Assembly (NCBI GenBank): GCA_015657535.1
Contig: JADHZB010000917.1
Span: forward strand, 10,105 to 56,340
Source: Nephromyces sp. MM_2019
Taxonomy: Eukaryota; Apicomplexa; Aconoidasida; Nephromycida
Direction of reading: 5' to 3'
Length of the DNA stretch: 46,236 bases
Every line of letters starts with the position of its first letter. Position 1 is the first letter of the stretch. Below the pieces are notes generated by a model, which saw only the letters and a program-made list of their open reading frames with translations, made no database searches and was not told the origin of the DNA. Positions 34,101 to 46,236 of this stretch are shown here, one piece after another. The position numbers and the translations under genes were made by a program.

Positions 34101-35319
34101 CTGGCTGTTAATCATCATGCATGCGAAAAGTCAAATCAAGTTATTGGCATTGCTTTACAAACTTTAAGATTAGATGCAATGAATAGCATAGGTGACTAAG
34201 AGATACAAAATAATCAATCATTTAAATAATAATGGTAGCAATTTCACAAGCTAGTGTGGCTATGGTTAGCCTTGATATGGTTTTTGTTCCTCCCGAACCA
34301 GCCTATGAAATTTATAATCTAAAGCATTGAAAAATTGTTTTAGTGCTAATTTGACTCTGGAAGCGAAATAAATTTGTCTTTAAAAAGAATACAATAGTCA
34401 CTCTAATTTGAAAAATGAAATCAACTTAATGAGAAAATCATCGTAAAATAATACATAAAAAGTTTTAAAAATTTTAAAAACTAAATTTTTACACCTGGTT
34501 TCGTTCTTACTCTATAAATGAAAACTACCAATATATGTTGCTTAATGAATAATCAGGGGCATAGTATCAAATTGATTAATGAAAATGATAGAAATATACA
34601 ATAATAAATGTAATAGTTTAATCTTAATTAAATTTTTTGATAGCATTTTATATTAAATTTTTCAATCTTTTGCATTTGTTGGTTCTAAGTCACGAAATGA
34701 ACCACTTATATATCCTTAAAATTCTTAACGGCTGTGATTCCTCATTAAATATCTAAGTTTCACTTTTTTGCTTCAAAATCTCCAAACATAAGCGAAATAC
34801 ATTATTCAATATCATAAACATTTGACTCTGATAGCGATAAAAACCTAATAAGAAAGATATATAAATACTTTATCTACTTACACATCTCAAAATTTTCTTA
34901 AGCTTCATTGATTTAAGAAATGTAACTATAATGAAGATATAGCTATCTTGATTTCCCATTCTAGCTCCCATAAATAATAATTAAATGTTATGGTATCTTT
35001 TTTTCCACTTATGCTTGAATCTTTATTCATTCATTTAATTAAAACTTGCATTTTTTCCAATACTAAATATAAAAATAAATTTTTCACAAAAAAGTAATTT
35101 GTTTTTCTAAGTTGATAAAGAACTGTCAAATTGATAGATTAAGTTACCTAAATCAAGTATTCAACTCAATCTAATTCTACCCATTGCTATGGTTAAGCTT
35201 TATACAAAGAAATTAAGCTTTTCTCAATTTTTGATGTTTAAGAGAAATAGCGTCAAAAGACTATATACTTAATATTTATTATTAAAACCACCTTAGACTT
35301 TAGCACATTGACGATGATA
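31173..35319. other. Gene-poor spacer between family copies
   Basis: AT-rich. Short frames noted but not supported as genes: plus 33319-33471 (MEAAVKSLNLSENLILRQRL start, about 50 residues, helical); minus about 33146-33050 (MTSRRLNSVQYNWNKSIKLL start, 30 residues); minus near 34830-34700, where MFMILNNVFRLCLEILKQ and then IFNEESQPLRILRIYKWF follow a TTAG. They may be exons of unrecognised small genes or relics. Confidence 0.4.
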
Positions 35320-35715
35320 TCAAACATACAGCACTATACACATTTTTAGAATAATGATTGTAAAACTAAAGCACTGATTTAAAATTTTTAATAGTGTCAA
35401 AGTAGCTTTTAAAATGTTTTTATAAGTAATTCTTATGAGCTCTAATAAAATTTTTTCATAAGCAGTCCATTAGTACTTGAATTCTATATTAGACTATTTA
35501 CCATCATTTATTTTCTCAATGACTTTTTTATAGTCTGAATTTAAAATCTCGGAGACTCCATCCAAAACATTTGATTTATCATAAATCTAATACATATGAA
35601 AATTGTTTGTAATCAAAGCTAACGTAAATTAAAAGTTCACTAATTGCTTCCAACTTGATATATGACGATAGTTAGGTTTTATAATTCTTAGAAAATTATT
35701 ATAAACAATGATCAT
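35320..35715 (-). CDS. Possible small gene, head-to-head overlap with family copy 2
   Basis: Three-exon model: 35715-35641, 35586-35502, 35441-35320 (stop TGA), phases 0 and 1, 93 residues. Exon 2 is the best evidence: it runs cleanly from a TATTAG acceptor to a G/GTAAAT donor and reads IYDKSNVLDGVSEILNSDYK, a protein-like sequence. Exon 1 starts MIIVYNNFLRIIKPNYRHIS and overlaps the first eight bases of the plus-strand family gene. Exon 3 reads ELIRITYKNILKATLTLLKI and ends in a hydrophobic stretch (SFTIIILKMCIVLYV). No family is recognised. In sequence this AT-rich a chance three-exon model is possible, so only exon 2 is moderately supported. Confidence 0.3.
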
Positions 35716-38700
35716 AAAGCACCCAATTCAAGCAGTTATCACATTATTGTTTTTGAGTGCTTCTTGTGCTGAAAATGAATTTAAAAATTTAGGTGATAAT
35801 AAAATTATGCTATAATTTAAAAATAGATTATTTTATATGATTTCATCAATAACTCTTATTTTTATTTATTTATTAATGCTCAGAGGAGGAGCACTACGTA
35901 AAAATGTTACCTAAACTATTAAATCCAATTGATGATCTGGAACATGTTATTCTTGGATGTAGCAAGCTAGAATCGATACCAATGCAATCAGAAGAATTTG
36001 CTAATTTTTATTACATAAATGGATACCTTGCGGTGAACAATGATAAAGAGGCTAAGGAACAGTGGAATTATTTTTATGATAATTATTTAACAAAACTGTT
36101 GGTATCTAGTCATGGTTCTGAGGTATATAATGCTTAATTTATTTAAAATTACAACTTAAAAATCATAATAAGCTCCTTGTTAGAACATAGTAAAGCTTAT
36201 AGATCATCCTTATTACTGCTTATTGTAAATCAAGGAGCACCAGCAAATTCGATAAATTTTCTGTTTCTTCTTTTAAAATATTATTCAGACTAAATGGATA
36301 GATCAATGGGCAGCTAAAGTCTTTGAAAATTACAAAATTACAGTTTATGGAGGTCAAGCGAGCTCTAATAAGGATTTGAACTCAGATAGTAACGTTCTTA
36401 AATCTGTCATTGAACAATTTTATACAATTTTCTTCAGTAAGTTTTATTAGAATACAAAATTTCTAAATAGATTCATAACTAAAATTCACAATTATAATAA
36501 CCTATGTAGCTAGATGGGCAAAAAATGCATCACAAAGAATTAAGACTCAACAATCGACCTTTAAACAATATAAAAAAGGTAATTTTGAGGATTTTTACAA
36601 AGTTGTTGTATATATGATATCTTCTGGAAATTAAAAGACAATCTTACAAAGTTTTTCAATTATAAGAGTTTATTTTTGATAATATTAATAAATAACGTAA
36701 AAATTGTATATAAAAAAACTATTCAGTTGCTGTTTTCATGTCGATGGAAGGGATTTATAAAAGTGTATACATAAGCTTTGTGAAGAAAGTCTTTCACAAG
36801 GCAAATACTGAAATATTTTCACATGCTGAAAGGGTTAACAAATACACTGGGGGTCCTGAAATAAATATTATTAAAACGTATTGTCATTTGATTCTGAAAG
36901 AAAAAATAGATCATGATGATGTATGTAGAGAATTTAAGAATAACCCAGATTTAAAAAATCTAGTTTTGAAAAGAAATTATTATAAACTAGAGATAGATCC
37001 TGTTACTTGGGCTGGTTGTTACCCAGTGGGTGAACCACAAAAAGTAGATTATTTTGAATTTTTCCTAGATTGTATAGAAATGGATTTGTATGGAAGAAGA
37101 ATAAATCTTCCAATAGGAGACAATCTTGAAGCAAATAAGGAAACATTAAAAGCAATAAATAAATTTTATAGTGACCGTTTCCTTTATGGTCAAGCAGTAG
37201 GATTATCTGAAGGTTTTGTGACGAGACTCTACAAGGAACCCTTTTTCAATTATAAAGAAACAGTTGTTTTTAGCAAAGAGGAAAGGCAAGGTAAAGAGAA
37301 ATATTTGAACCACAAAGTTCGGTTTTTAAAGGCACAGTTTAAAATTCAACATACCTTCAAAGTTGTAGTTCTGAACAACTCATTGATTGGTTAGAACATT
37401 TCATTCTTGGCATATATTTTCTGAAGTATTTACTATTTTATTTACATAGAAAAGCTTCATACGTAAATCGGTATTATAATTCACTAGTTAGTTAAGCTAG
37501 CAAGTGCATGCTGACTGTTGTTTTTCAATAAATGATGCTTAGCCATGAGATTGGCCACAGATAATTACATTAATTTTAATACCATTGTCTTTTTAGTTAG
37601 GACATTTCTAGAACTACTTCCACAAATGAAAAATTCATCAAGTCTAATGTTATTAATTATTGAAGCTCTAAATCAAAAGGAAATAGGAGAGGCATCCAAA
37701 GAATTAAAAGTATTTTCATTGCACAATACTGGGTCTTATAGCTTTAATAAATGGAAATTTATCAAAACAAATTTTAAAAAATTAGTGAATTCAAAAGTGA
37801 GGCATTCATTGTTTAAAATCAATATAAAAAACTTAGACACGATTAATTGACTGTGGCTATAAATCATAGCTTCGCTACCTATTAAATTCATGCTATACCA
37901 AAAAGAAATTTTGCTTCTTGCATTTTAGACGTTTCAATTAAGTTTTGAAGAAGTAGAAAAGGCTGTGATTACTGATATTGCAGCTATATATTCAAGAAAT
38001 GAGATGGTACCTGAAGTTGAATTTATTAAACCACTAAATTTTTATAAAATGGGATTTATCGATGAAATTTCGCTGAAGATATATATATATAACTATGGTA
38101 AATTCTGAATAATTTACTATTGTGTTGATACAATATTTAAATATCTAATATTTGATCAGAAAAGGATCAAAATAAGAATGAAAATGGAAATAATGGTAAA
38201 ATTATGTTTTAAACTTTATGTTATCTGGCATACATCCATTCATATTATAATGTTATGACACATAACCAAAAAACTAAGTGAAATGTAGTTGATTCAAACT
38301 TTTGCAGTAAGGATTAAGTTCATGCTGGGGAATCGTAGATTGAGGATATCTCATAATTATTCAAAACAAAAGTTTGAGTTATATACGCCTAAAGATTTTG
38401 AAAGTGTTCCAGCTATTGAAGATGCAGAGGGATGGTTAGAATATATTTCCAAGTTTAAAATAAAATTTCCACGTTGGATCAGAGTTATTAAAAATAGTGA
38501 AGATATTAAAAATAATTTAACCTTCGAACATTTGCCTGCGGAGTTCAATATCCCAGAGAGTTTAATACTTAAAGAATTAAAAATTAGAGGGGGAGCTAAT
38601 AGTTATCAATATGATAGGACCTTTTTGGAAAATATGTTCCTTTTAGCTTTGAACGTAATAATAGAAAAAGCCTCTTTATTCAATCGTATCCTTGAGTATA

Positions 38701-38945
38701 AACGCTTAGCTAAAAATAACACAAGCCAAAGGAAATTTGCCTTAAATGAAATATATCGTTTATACCAAATCAACATGCCTACTTCAGCACAGCCTATAAC
38801 TGCTGAAGAGATCGTGTTATCGCAGTTATATGAAATAAAGGTTGACGAACCAGATTGGTTTAAAACTGATGAAAATCTTCAAACACTAAAGACATCTATG
38901 CCAGCCTTGTTCTTTCGATCATTTCAGATTGTTGAAAGAAGATAG
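35708..38945 (+). CDS. Secreted multigene-family protein, intact copy
   Basis: Nine exons: 35708-35792, 35884-36122, 36289-36436, 36510-36578, 36727-37389, 37561-37796, 37929-38097, 38160-38195, 38308-38945 (stop TAG). Every junction is GT-AG and in phase, giving 760 residues. Residues 1-22 are a clear secretory leader (IKHPIQAVITLLFLSASCA). The mature protein is hydrophilic and aromatic-rich with no membrane segment or repeat. Recurrent points shared with the decayed copies are QWN before exon 3, the WID start of exon 3, VNKYTGG and YYKLEID in exon 5, KEERQG near the end of exon 5, and EPDWF followed by MPALFF at the C-terminus. Exon 8 is a tiny Asn/Lys-rich insert (KDQNKNENGNN). Introns are 62-171 bp. 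I do not know the family; it is probably exported by a parasite or symbiont and expands by tandem duplication. Confidence 0.75.
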
Positions 38946-39854
38946 AGCCAATTACTAAGCAAGGTACGCTTTATACTTAGAAATTGAAATTAAATAATAA
39001 AATTCCTACTATGAATAACTCTTTAACTCAAGGATAAAGTTTCTATACACAAAATATTTTTTCAAGTGTTTTTACTTTAAAATACTTTATCTTATGTATA
39101 GATCAAATATCATTTTTGAATAAATAGTTAATAAGTATGCTTTTCCCATATGTTTTGACAATTAGGAAGCTGCCTTATTAGATTAATTTTATTTGTTGCA
39201 CTAAAACCGATTTATTTTGTGACCAAATTTCCTTGATCTAATTCACAAGGTAGGAATTATCAAATAGCTAATTTTTGTAACTAATCTCATTAGTCTAAAC
39301 AAAAACACCTAAAATAATTCTAAAAACTTTTTTCAAAAATTTTAAAGAGAGCCTAGGTAATTCTATCTTGTTTGACTTTATGTCTTGAATTATGCCGCTT
39401 GAATGGTTATTTGATGCCAAGTGAGCAATGGAGAATATCTATTCAAAAATTAGAATGGTGATAAGAATGAAATACGGGTATATAAAAAAAGTATTACCTC
39501 AAAGCATCATGTTTTAGGTAGAGAAAAATAGCATATAAGCTACTTAGTCGAATTAGCACAATGAAAGCTTAAATAATTCATTTAACTTGTTAATTTAAGT
39601 TATATTATAAGATTTATTCTGCCTAATCAATCCTTAAGAGGATAACTTTGTGTGGTGAGAGAGTGTAAAAGTGTTTTAAGATGCTACGAATGAAAGGATG
39701 ATAAGTCTCGTTTGTGAGAACTTCAAAAGGGTGTTTAAAACTTCTGAAATTCAGAGTACTCAAATAAAAATAAAATTTTAATCACACCTTGATCAATGGT
39801 AAGTTGCTATTCGGAAACTTTCTGAGTAAAATGTTTGTAAACAAAATTTAATAA
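38946..39854. other. Spacer duplicated with the gene family
   Basis: AT-rich, no exon. About 39140-39560 is recognisably similar to about 42170-42560 (for example tttgactttatgtcttgaat versus tttgactttaccactggctt, then a shared gaatga-gta-gggta stretch), so the duplicated unit includes the spacer. Confidence 0.5.
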
Positions 39855-41762
39855 TATGAAGTTGTATTGTATTTAGCTGTATCATTTATGCTATTTGTGA
39901 TACAAATTACAGAAAAATATCTAAAAGTTATGCAATAATGACTATGTATGTCTTCTTAATTGCTAATTAAAATTTTATTCTAGATTAATCATGGATGGCT
40001 TTATTAAATTAATTTATTAAAACCATCAAGTGTAAGAGACTGCAATTTACTAACTAAATAAGCTCCTAGTGTAAGAAATATTGATTTTAGAGATCAAGGC
40101 TGTCCTGTTTTCTTACGTTCAAAAATTAGATTGTGGTTTAATGAATTAAAGGAGGTAATATGCATTGTTTTTGTTTAAATTCGAGTATGTTTATGGAAAA
40201 AATTATATAAAGTTTGAAATTTACCAAAATTAATAAAACATCATGTATATTTCATTCGAAATTGAAAAAATTTGATAAGATAAAATTAACAAGATATCAA
40301 GATGTTATATCTTGAGTATGTTTGTGCTCTCATATTGGGACTGAAGATGTACAAAATTTACCAATCTCAGAGTGAAAGTAATGAAAATAATATTTTAAAG
40401 ATTTTAGCACAGGAAAGTGACAGTGTTGGCTATTATAAAAATGTGTTTAATTATTTAGTAGTGATTCTAGGCTAATTTTCATATATTATCAAGAAGCTTC
40501 TCTGAGACTTCTTAATAGAATTGTGAATGTAAACGATAGTCCAATTTAGATATAAATTTTGTGAAAATTACTTCGAAAGGTTTCTAACTGGGGAATAATG
40601 TTACTTAAGATTGTAAAAGTCTGTTATAATATTTTGTAATAATATATAGTAAATTTTTACAAATTTTTAAATGCCTGTGAGCTTATCTTATGGAATTAGT
40701 AAAATAATAAAACCTCAAACAAGCAAGAAGTTTATTAAACTACTTTTCAAATGTTTCGAAAACCTCCTAAAAAGAGAATGACTTCATCTGAGATCATAAA
40801 AGTATTTTATATTGTTTGCAACAGCTCTGATTCACTTAATCCAACTTCTCCGATGTCTGTTAAATTTTCTTGTGGAATGGGAATATTTTAAAAACTTTGA
40901 GTGGGAGAATAATTTTTAAAAAAATATTAGTATAAACACTTCTAATCAAAAAGCATTGTTAATTTTTTTAAAGTATATTAGAATATATTGCAAAAGACTT
41001 ATCAATCAAAATTCTTTCACACTTAGAATTATGATTATCTAGCATATCTGCCTTAATTTTATGAAGTTATGGTACATAATCAAGAAAATTAAGTGAAATA
41101 TAAGTCTTCAACATTATGCAGAAAAAAATTCAATTATGCAGGACCATTGGGCTATATTGATAAAGCTTTAGAATCACAAAGATTTTGTCGTTATTCTAAA
41201 TCTCTATCTTTTTTATTTTTGTTATGAAAACCTTGACAATCCAACATGTTGGGCAACCTATACTTAAACCTTCGGTGATGAGTTTCTACCTAGGCTATAG
41301 AAAATTGTAAGAAAGTGTTTGGATATAAGATTGTGTAACCTTGCATTTTTAAGATACCAGAAGTTATTTTACTACAGACTACATTCCATAAACGTATAAA
41401 ATCACCATAAGCTGCAGAAACCAAAATGATGGGACACTTTTAGCAATGATTTTACGTTAGCTATAGGTATTGCACTTAAGGAAGCCTAAAAATTGGTTGT
41501 CAGTAATGAATTAAAGAAATTAAGGAAATAAATGCTAGGATACTATTAGATTTTTACAAAGAAATACTCACTAAACACTTGGTGAAATTTGGTTGGAAAC
41601 AATGCTCAATTTATAAGCATGTATTGGGTCAAATTTCTACAAAACAAAGACTATAAAGCCAGATTGGCTTGAATTTCTTGTAATGAAGAATAATCCAATA
41701 ATTCAGATTATTTATCCTAGGCTCTACTTTTCGGGAGTTTGAGATTGTTGGAAAGAAAGTGG
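39855..41762 (+). pseudogene. Decayed copy 3 of the secreted family
   Basis: A broken leader begins with ATG at 39855 (MKLYCI, then stops). The exon 9 region is plain: at 41042 a stretch catatctgccttaattttat and ttatggtacataatcaagaa leads to an ATGCAG acceptor, as before exon 9 of the other copies. The segment near 41225-41300 matches copy 4 (aaaccttg, caat), and 41660-41755 matches the intact C-terminus (cagattgg, tcgggagtttgagattgttg) with frameshifts. The middle exons are poorly preserved. Many stops: not functional. Confidence 0.55.
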
Positions 41763-42891
41763 AAACAACTAGACAAGGAAATACATCATTTTAAAAAAAA
41801 ATTAATGCATAAATTTCAATAATTGATAAACAGCCTACCCAAAGATAAATTTTCAATATGTAAATTAAAATTATTTCTATTTATTCTTGTTATAAAGTTC
41901 TATGTTATATACCAAGTAAAATACCTTGTGTTGATTATTAGCATCCTGGTCTTCCATGTGCTAATATTTTGAAAGTTTTTCATATAAAATTAATTTTAAA
42001 ACCCTTGCACTGATTATTATAGTCAAGATTTTTTAATCGAATTAACCAGTTATAAGTTATGAAAATCATAGTTTTTCATAAGTGAGTGCATTTATCAAGA
42101 TTGACATGACATGGTAAAAGAAAAATTCCAAATCCAAGTGTCTAGAGAAAGTCAAAAGTGCCAAATTAATTTAATTATGCTTTTCTCATCTTCATATGTT
42201 TTGCATTAGTAAACTTCTGGTCTCTACTCATCTCCATTAGCTAAAAACTTAGCTATTTCCTGAAATTTATTTCTTGTGTCATGTGATTCAATATAAATAT
42301 TCTAACAAAAATTTATAAGATCTTTTAAGTTAGTAAAATTAAATTAAATTATTTGACTTTACCACTGGCTTAATCTTGAATCATGCTTAAATAGTTACTA
42401 TACTAGCAAAGGAGCGTTAAAGAACATTTAACCTATCATAAGATACCAGATAGGAATGAAGTATGGGTATGTAAATTAGTTAGTGCTTCAATGTGTCAAG
42501 TTTTATGGAAATATAACGAAATGGTGCTGCTAAGCTAATTTACTAAAGATACATCAAAATTGCTTGCTTAACTGGTTATATTAAATGAGGCATACAAGGT
42601 GCAATCGCAATTATTTTTTTCCTGCATAACGACCAGAAATGAAGCTTTACGAGATTAAGTAAATCTTTGCTGAAAACCTGAATCTCACCATATGAAAAAT
42701 ATAAGCAAAGTAAATTTTATTATCAAAAAATCTCTAGCCAAGTTGAAATTAATGTGTGTCTCAAATATAATTTAAATTTCGGAAACTTTTATCATTTGGT
42801 TTTCAGTAGAAACTAAACTACTCAAACCTATTTTCAATATGCCTGCTTTTTAATTCTACCATATTGATATTATACAAATTGATTATTGAAA
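41763..42891. other. Spacer before family copy 4
   Basis: AT-rich; carries the second copy of the duplicated spacer segment (about 42170-42560). No exon seen. Confidence 0.45.
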
Positions 42892-45800
42892 ATGAATATA
42901 AAACCTTCAAGTCGAATAATAATCGCACTATTGTTCGTAAATTGTTTTTGTATAGAGCTCGAATTAAAGCCATTAAGTAAGAACAAAATTTACCTTTTTA
43001 TCATAAAATATTCAATATGATTTAACTTTTACATTCTACCCCTCTATGTTTTATTAACAGCCAGCCGAGAAAAATTATGTACGGTTTACAAATCAAGTAT
43101 TAGCTTCGTATAGCTCTCTAACAAAAATTATAGTGGAAAATCACATTAAAGAGAGTCCAATAAGGCCATTATCTTCAGAAAATATAGCTTTTAATTATTT
43201 TATTCCCAGAGCTAATACTGAGACAGCATTAAATCAAGAGATAGCACTCGAGCAATGGAATCATTTCCTAAATAACTATTTGAAGGAAAGTCAAAAGATG
43301 ACAAAACTGATGAAGAGGTTTGCACAGTAATAGTTAATTGCTTAGTTCCCAAGTTTAATTAGCATGAGAAATCATTTTTGTAGCTAAAACAAGTTTTATT
43401 TTACTTTAGATACTGTTTATCTTCAATTAAGCAGTGCTCACCTCATTAATGTTTTTTATTTAAAATATTACTCAGTATGAATGGATAGATAAGCATGGGC
43501 ATAAACTCCTAAAAAAGTATGTTGGTTGTTTTTATAAAGGCGATTTGGATCTGATTAGCTATTCAGATATGCTATAGATCCTCGTATTGAAGCATTAAGA
43601 GAAATTTGCTTCTTTCTTTAAAGTTAGTTTCCTTAAACATACATTGAATTATTTTTCATTATCTTTACAACTAATAATTACAATTATAACATCTCATGTG
43701 GATAATGCTAGAAAGTATGTACTACATGGCAATACTGGAACTAAAAGTGGAAATTTCCAAAAAGTTTTATTATAAAAATAATGTAACATCAGCTGTTTTT
43801 GGAACAAAAAATATTATATGACCTTTTAAAATTATAAAATTACTTGTGTTTAATTTTGAATTTGTAAGTAAACAACAAAAAATTTTGTTTGCAAAATTTG
43901 TCTTTAGTTGGTATTCTCTTGATGGTGTATTGTGATTGTGAGCTTCTCCGTGTAAATTTCCTATGTAGCAAATGTTGATGTCGTTTCTTATGCTGAAATG
44001 ATTAACAAATACACTGGTGGCAAGGAATCATTAGGATTATTGTAATCTACTGCAGCAAACATATAAATCATATGATGACTTGTGTATAGATTTTCGGAAA
44101 GGCCCTATGTTTAACAATCTGTTCATAAAACAAATTTATTATAAACTATAGATAGATCATTTATTGTGGGCTATGATTTATATAATAAAGGGTATAGATA
44201 ACATAGACCATTTTTCAGCAATTGAATAATACTTTCTCATGAGATGTCGTAGTAGACTAGAATAAGATAAAATAAAAGATGATTATGGCTTGGTTAGGAA
44301 AAATATTGAATAGAGTTATTCGTGCAATTTTCTAAGACTTGTTATGAAGGAATTGAAAAAGGTTTTAATTCAAGGAGAGTATTCAAAGGGAACTTTCTTA
44401 AGGATAAAGAAACAGTTTTTTTTAACAAAGAAGAAAGACAGGGCATTGAGAAATCGATGAGGAAGGAAGCTAAGTTTTTGATGGAGCATTTTGAGATTCA
44501 TAGAACCATTAAAGTTATGATTCTGAAGAACTCATTGGTTAGTTAGGCTATTTGACTCTTAATTTCGAATTGTCTTTTCTAAAGCATATATATGTATTTG
44601 TTATGTATCTATATATATATATAGGTACTAATTAAATTCTTAAAATTACGATTTACACATTAATGAAGCTAACAAGTGTATGTTGGGTGATGTCAGTCGA
44701 TGTCGACTTGACTATAAAACTAGCACACACTCATATGAAGCTGATTATAATTGGCTTTCAGATAGGACGTTTTTAAACTAGTAAAATTCATGATCAATTC
44801 TTCAAATTTAAAGTCAAGATTTGCAATAAAATTGAAAATTATCCAAGGGGAAGATCTGATAGCTGACTTTGATCCCTTTTTAATTGATAATTGTGGACCT
44901 GAGAATTTGGAGAGATGGAATTATATCAGATGAAATTTTATGAAAAGAATCTACACATCAGTGAGGTGTTGATTGATATATAGAATACGTAGATCTGATA
45001 TACCAAACATAGTTGTACAAAGGTTGATGCTTAAGATCTACTAAATTTTTACTATTTCATAGAAAATTTTGATTTTTGTATGATTTAGGATTCTCAATGC
45101 ACTATAAAGTGCTGTTATAAATGAGACTGCAGCTTCACATATGGAGGTTAAAGATGTTGGCCAATTTCATGAAGCTATAAGCCATTACAAAAATGGATTT
45201 ATTGATGATATTCTTTTGAAACTATGTTTATATACTATGATAAGGAATATGCAATTTGTCTTTTGTAATAACATAATACTCAAATAATTAAATTTAAATC
45301 AGTAATTAATGATGAGATCGCATTCTATAAAACTAATTTAGGTGCGATAAAATTTTAAACTATAAAATATTTAATTAATGTGCCTTAATATTGCGAGGTT
45401 ATAGCACATAATAAAAAATATTAAACAATGTATGAGTTGTTTAAACTTTTACAATAAAAATTTCGCTCACACCTGATTATTTAAATGTGAATCTAGTGAC
45501 AAAAAATCACCCAATTTTCAAAATTGTTATAAAATTTGTTCCATTTGTTTTTAATTATGAAAACCTTGGAGATTCAATTATTTGCGTAAGCTATATTGAA
45601 ACTTTCTAAGAAGACTTTCCACCGTGGATCCAAGAAAAGTATAAAGAAGATGGTTGGATAAAAGAAAATATAACTTTAGAACTTATTAAACCAGGATTTA
45701 GTTTAACCGAAAGTTCAGTCATTGGAAATTCAAAAACACCGAAAGACATTAGATATCAAAATAATGAGATATTTTTGAGACACATTTTTCTGTCGGTTTT

Positions 45801-46092
45801 GAGTACAGTATTCGATAGTAGGTTTGAAGTAAGTAACATAACTCCTATACAACAAGAAAATTTTAATAATAGTAGTGGAATAGACGAATTCCGTAAAATC
45901 GTACTTGATAAATACGAAACGATGCCTGGTGGGAAGTCAAGTGAAAGATTGGAAGGTATATTGAAATCGAATCTATATGGAATAAGGACTAGGGAACCAT
46001 CTTGGTTTCGAGACTTTATTGCTAATAAATCTAATAAATTGTCAAGGGAATCAGTACCAGCTCTGTTTTTTGGGGAGTTTCCGATTTATTAG
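42892..46092 (+). pseudogene. Partly decayed copy 4 of the secreted family
   Basis: Exon 1 is intact (42892-42976): leader MNIKPSSRIIIALLFVNCFC and the same 85-base length and phase as the intact copy. Exon 2 (from 43065) reads EKNYVRFTNQVLASYSSLTK and keeps EQWNHF, but ends FAQ-stop or uses a different donor. Exon 3 starts YEWIDKHGHKLLKKY and then breaks. In exon 5, INKYTGG (about 43998) is followed by stops; a frame reopens at 44322-44546 with NKEERQG. The last exon is open from about 45612 to 46092 and keeps EPSWF and VPALFF. A mixture of preserved and broken exons: probably a recent pseudogene, though alternative splicing or local errors cannot be excluded. Confidence 0.6.
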
Positions 46093-46236
46093 AAGAAAAA
46101 GGAAGAACCTACATAAGCAAAGATATTATCTATAGCTGAAATTAACTCATAAACTTCAATAGTGAATAAAACTTTTCGCCAACAATAAAATTTGAATTAT
46201 AAATTTGTTTTGTTTTAATTATTTTATTAATGTGAT
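46093..46236. other. 3' flank of family copy 4
   Basis: Short AT-rich end of the window with weak similarity to the sequence after the intact copy's stop codon (agcaa-g followed by t-tata-c-t-gaaattaa). No further gene starts in view. Confidence 0.4.

Noticed and set aside
34231..34329. 32-residue frame starting MVAISQASVAMVSLDMVF
   Set aside because: Too short, no context, unremarkable in AT-rich sequence.

Overview
The window is nuclear DNA from an AT-rich eukaryote with many GT-AG introns. TAA, TAG and (in one weak model) TGA act as stops, and no exon needs a reassigned codon. A nearly complete ribosomal protein uS9 (RPS16), a TFIID subunit (TAF7), a tRNA deaminase subunit (ADAT3/TAD3) and short leader-bearing secreted proteins, some in a tandem multigene family, fit an apicomplexan-type alveolate parasite or symbiont. 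That assignment is inference. Gene density is about one gene per 4-5 kb, lower than in the compact piroplasm genomes. A PEX3-like gene, if real, would also argue against piroplasms and haemosporidia, which are thought to lack peroxisomes.

Layout. 1-846 (minus): 5' end of a secreted protein that runs off the left edge into 12-residue acidic repeats. 4705-5865 (plus): unidentified 138-residue single-pass membrane protein, four exons. 8445-9796 (plus): PEX3-like peroxin. 11129-13047 (minus): ADAT3/TAD3, five exons. 14748-16316 (plus): RPS16, three exons. 16878-21094 (minus): TAF7, six exons, convergent with RPS16. 22837-24313 (minus): unidentified coiled-coil protein, four exons. 25730-26913 (plus): aldo-keto reductase, four exons. 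29.5-46.1 kb: a family of secreted proteins of about 760 residues, with one intact nine-exon copy (35708-38945) and three decayed ones. A possible small minus-strand gene (35320-35715) overlaps the intact copy head to head.

The two halves differ sharply. From 1 to about 20.2 kb, introns, spacers and even exons are loaded with TG/CA-rich simple sequence, often in blocks of constant polarity (TG on the top strand, then CA, then TG). Introns here are mostly 300-700 bp. After about 20.2 kb this stops and introns are mostly 60-300 bp. The change falls inside the first intron of TAF7, whose flanking exons join in phase, so it is probably a real domain boundary rather than a join of two contigs.

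Exon models were built by eye from open frames, splice signals, phase agreement and recognisable protein similarity. Gene identity is firm for RPS16, TAF7, ADAT3 and the aldo-keto reductase, good for PEX3, and absent for the others. No rRNA, tRNA, CRISPR or transposon was recognised.
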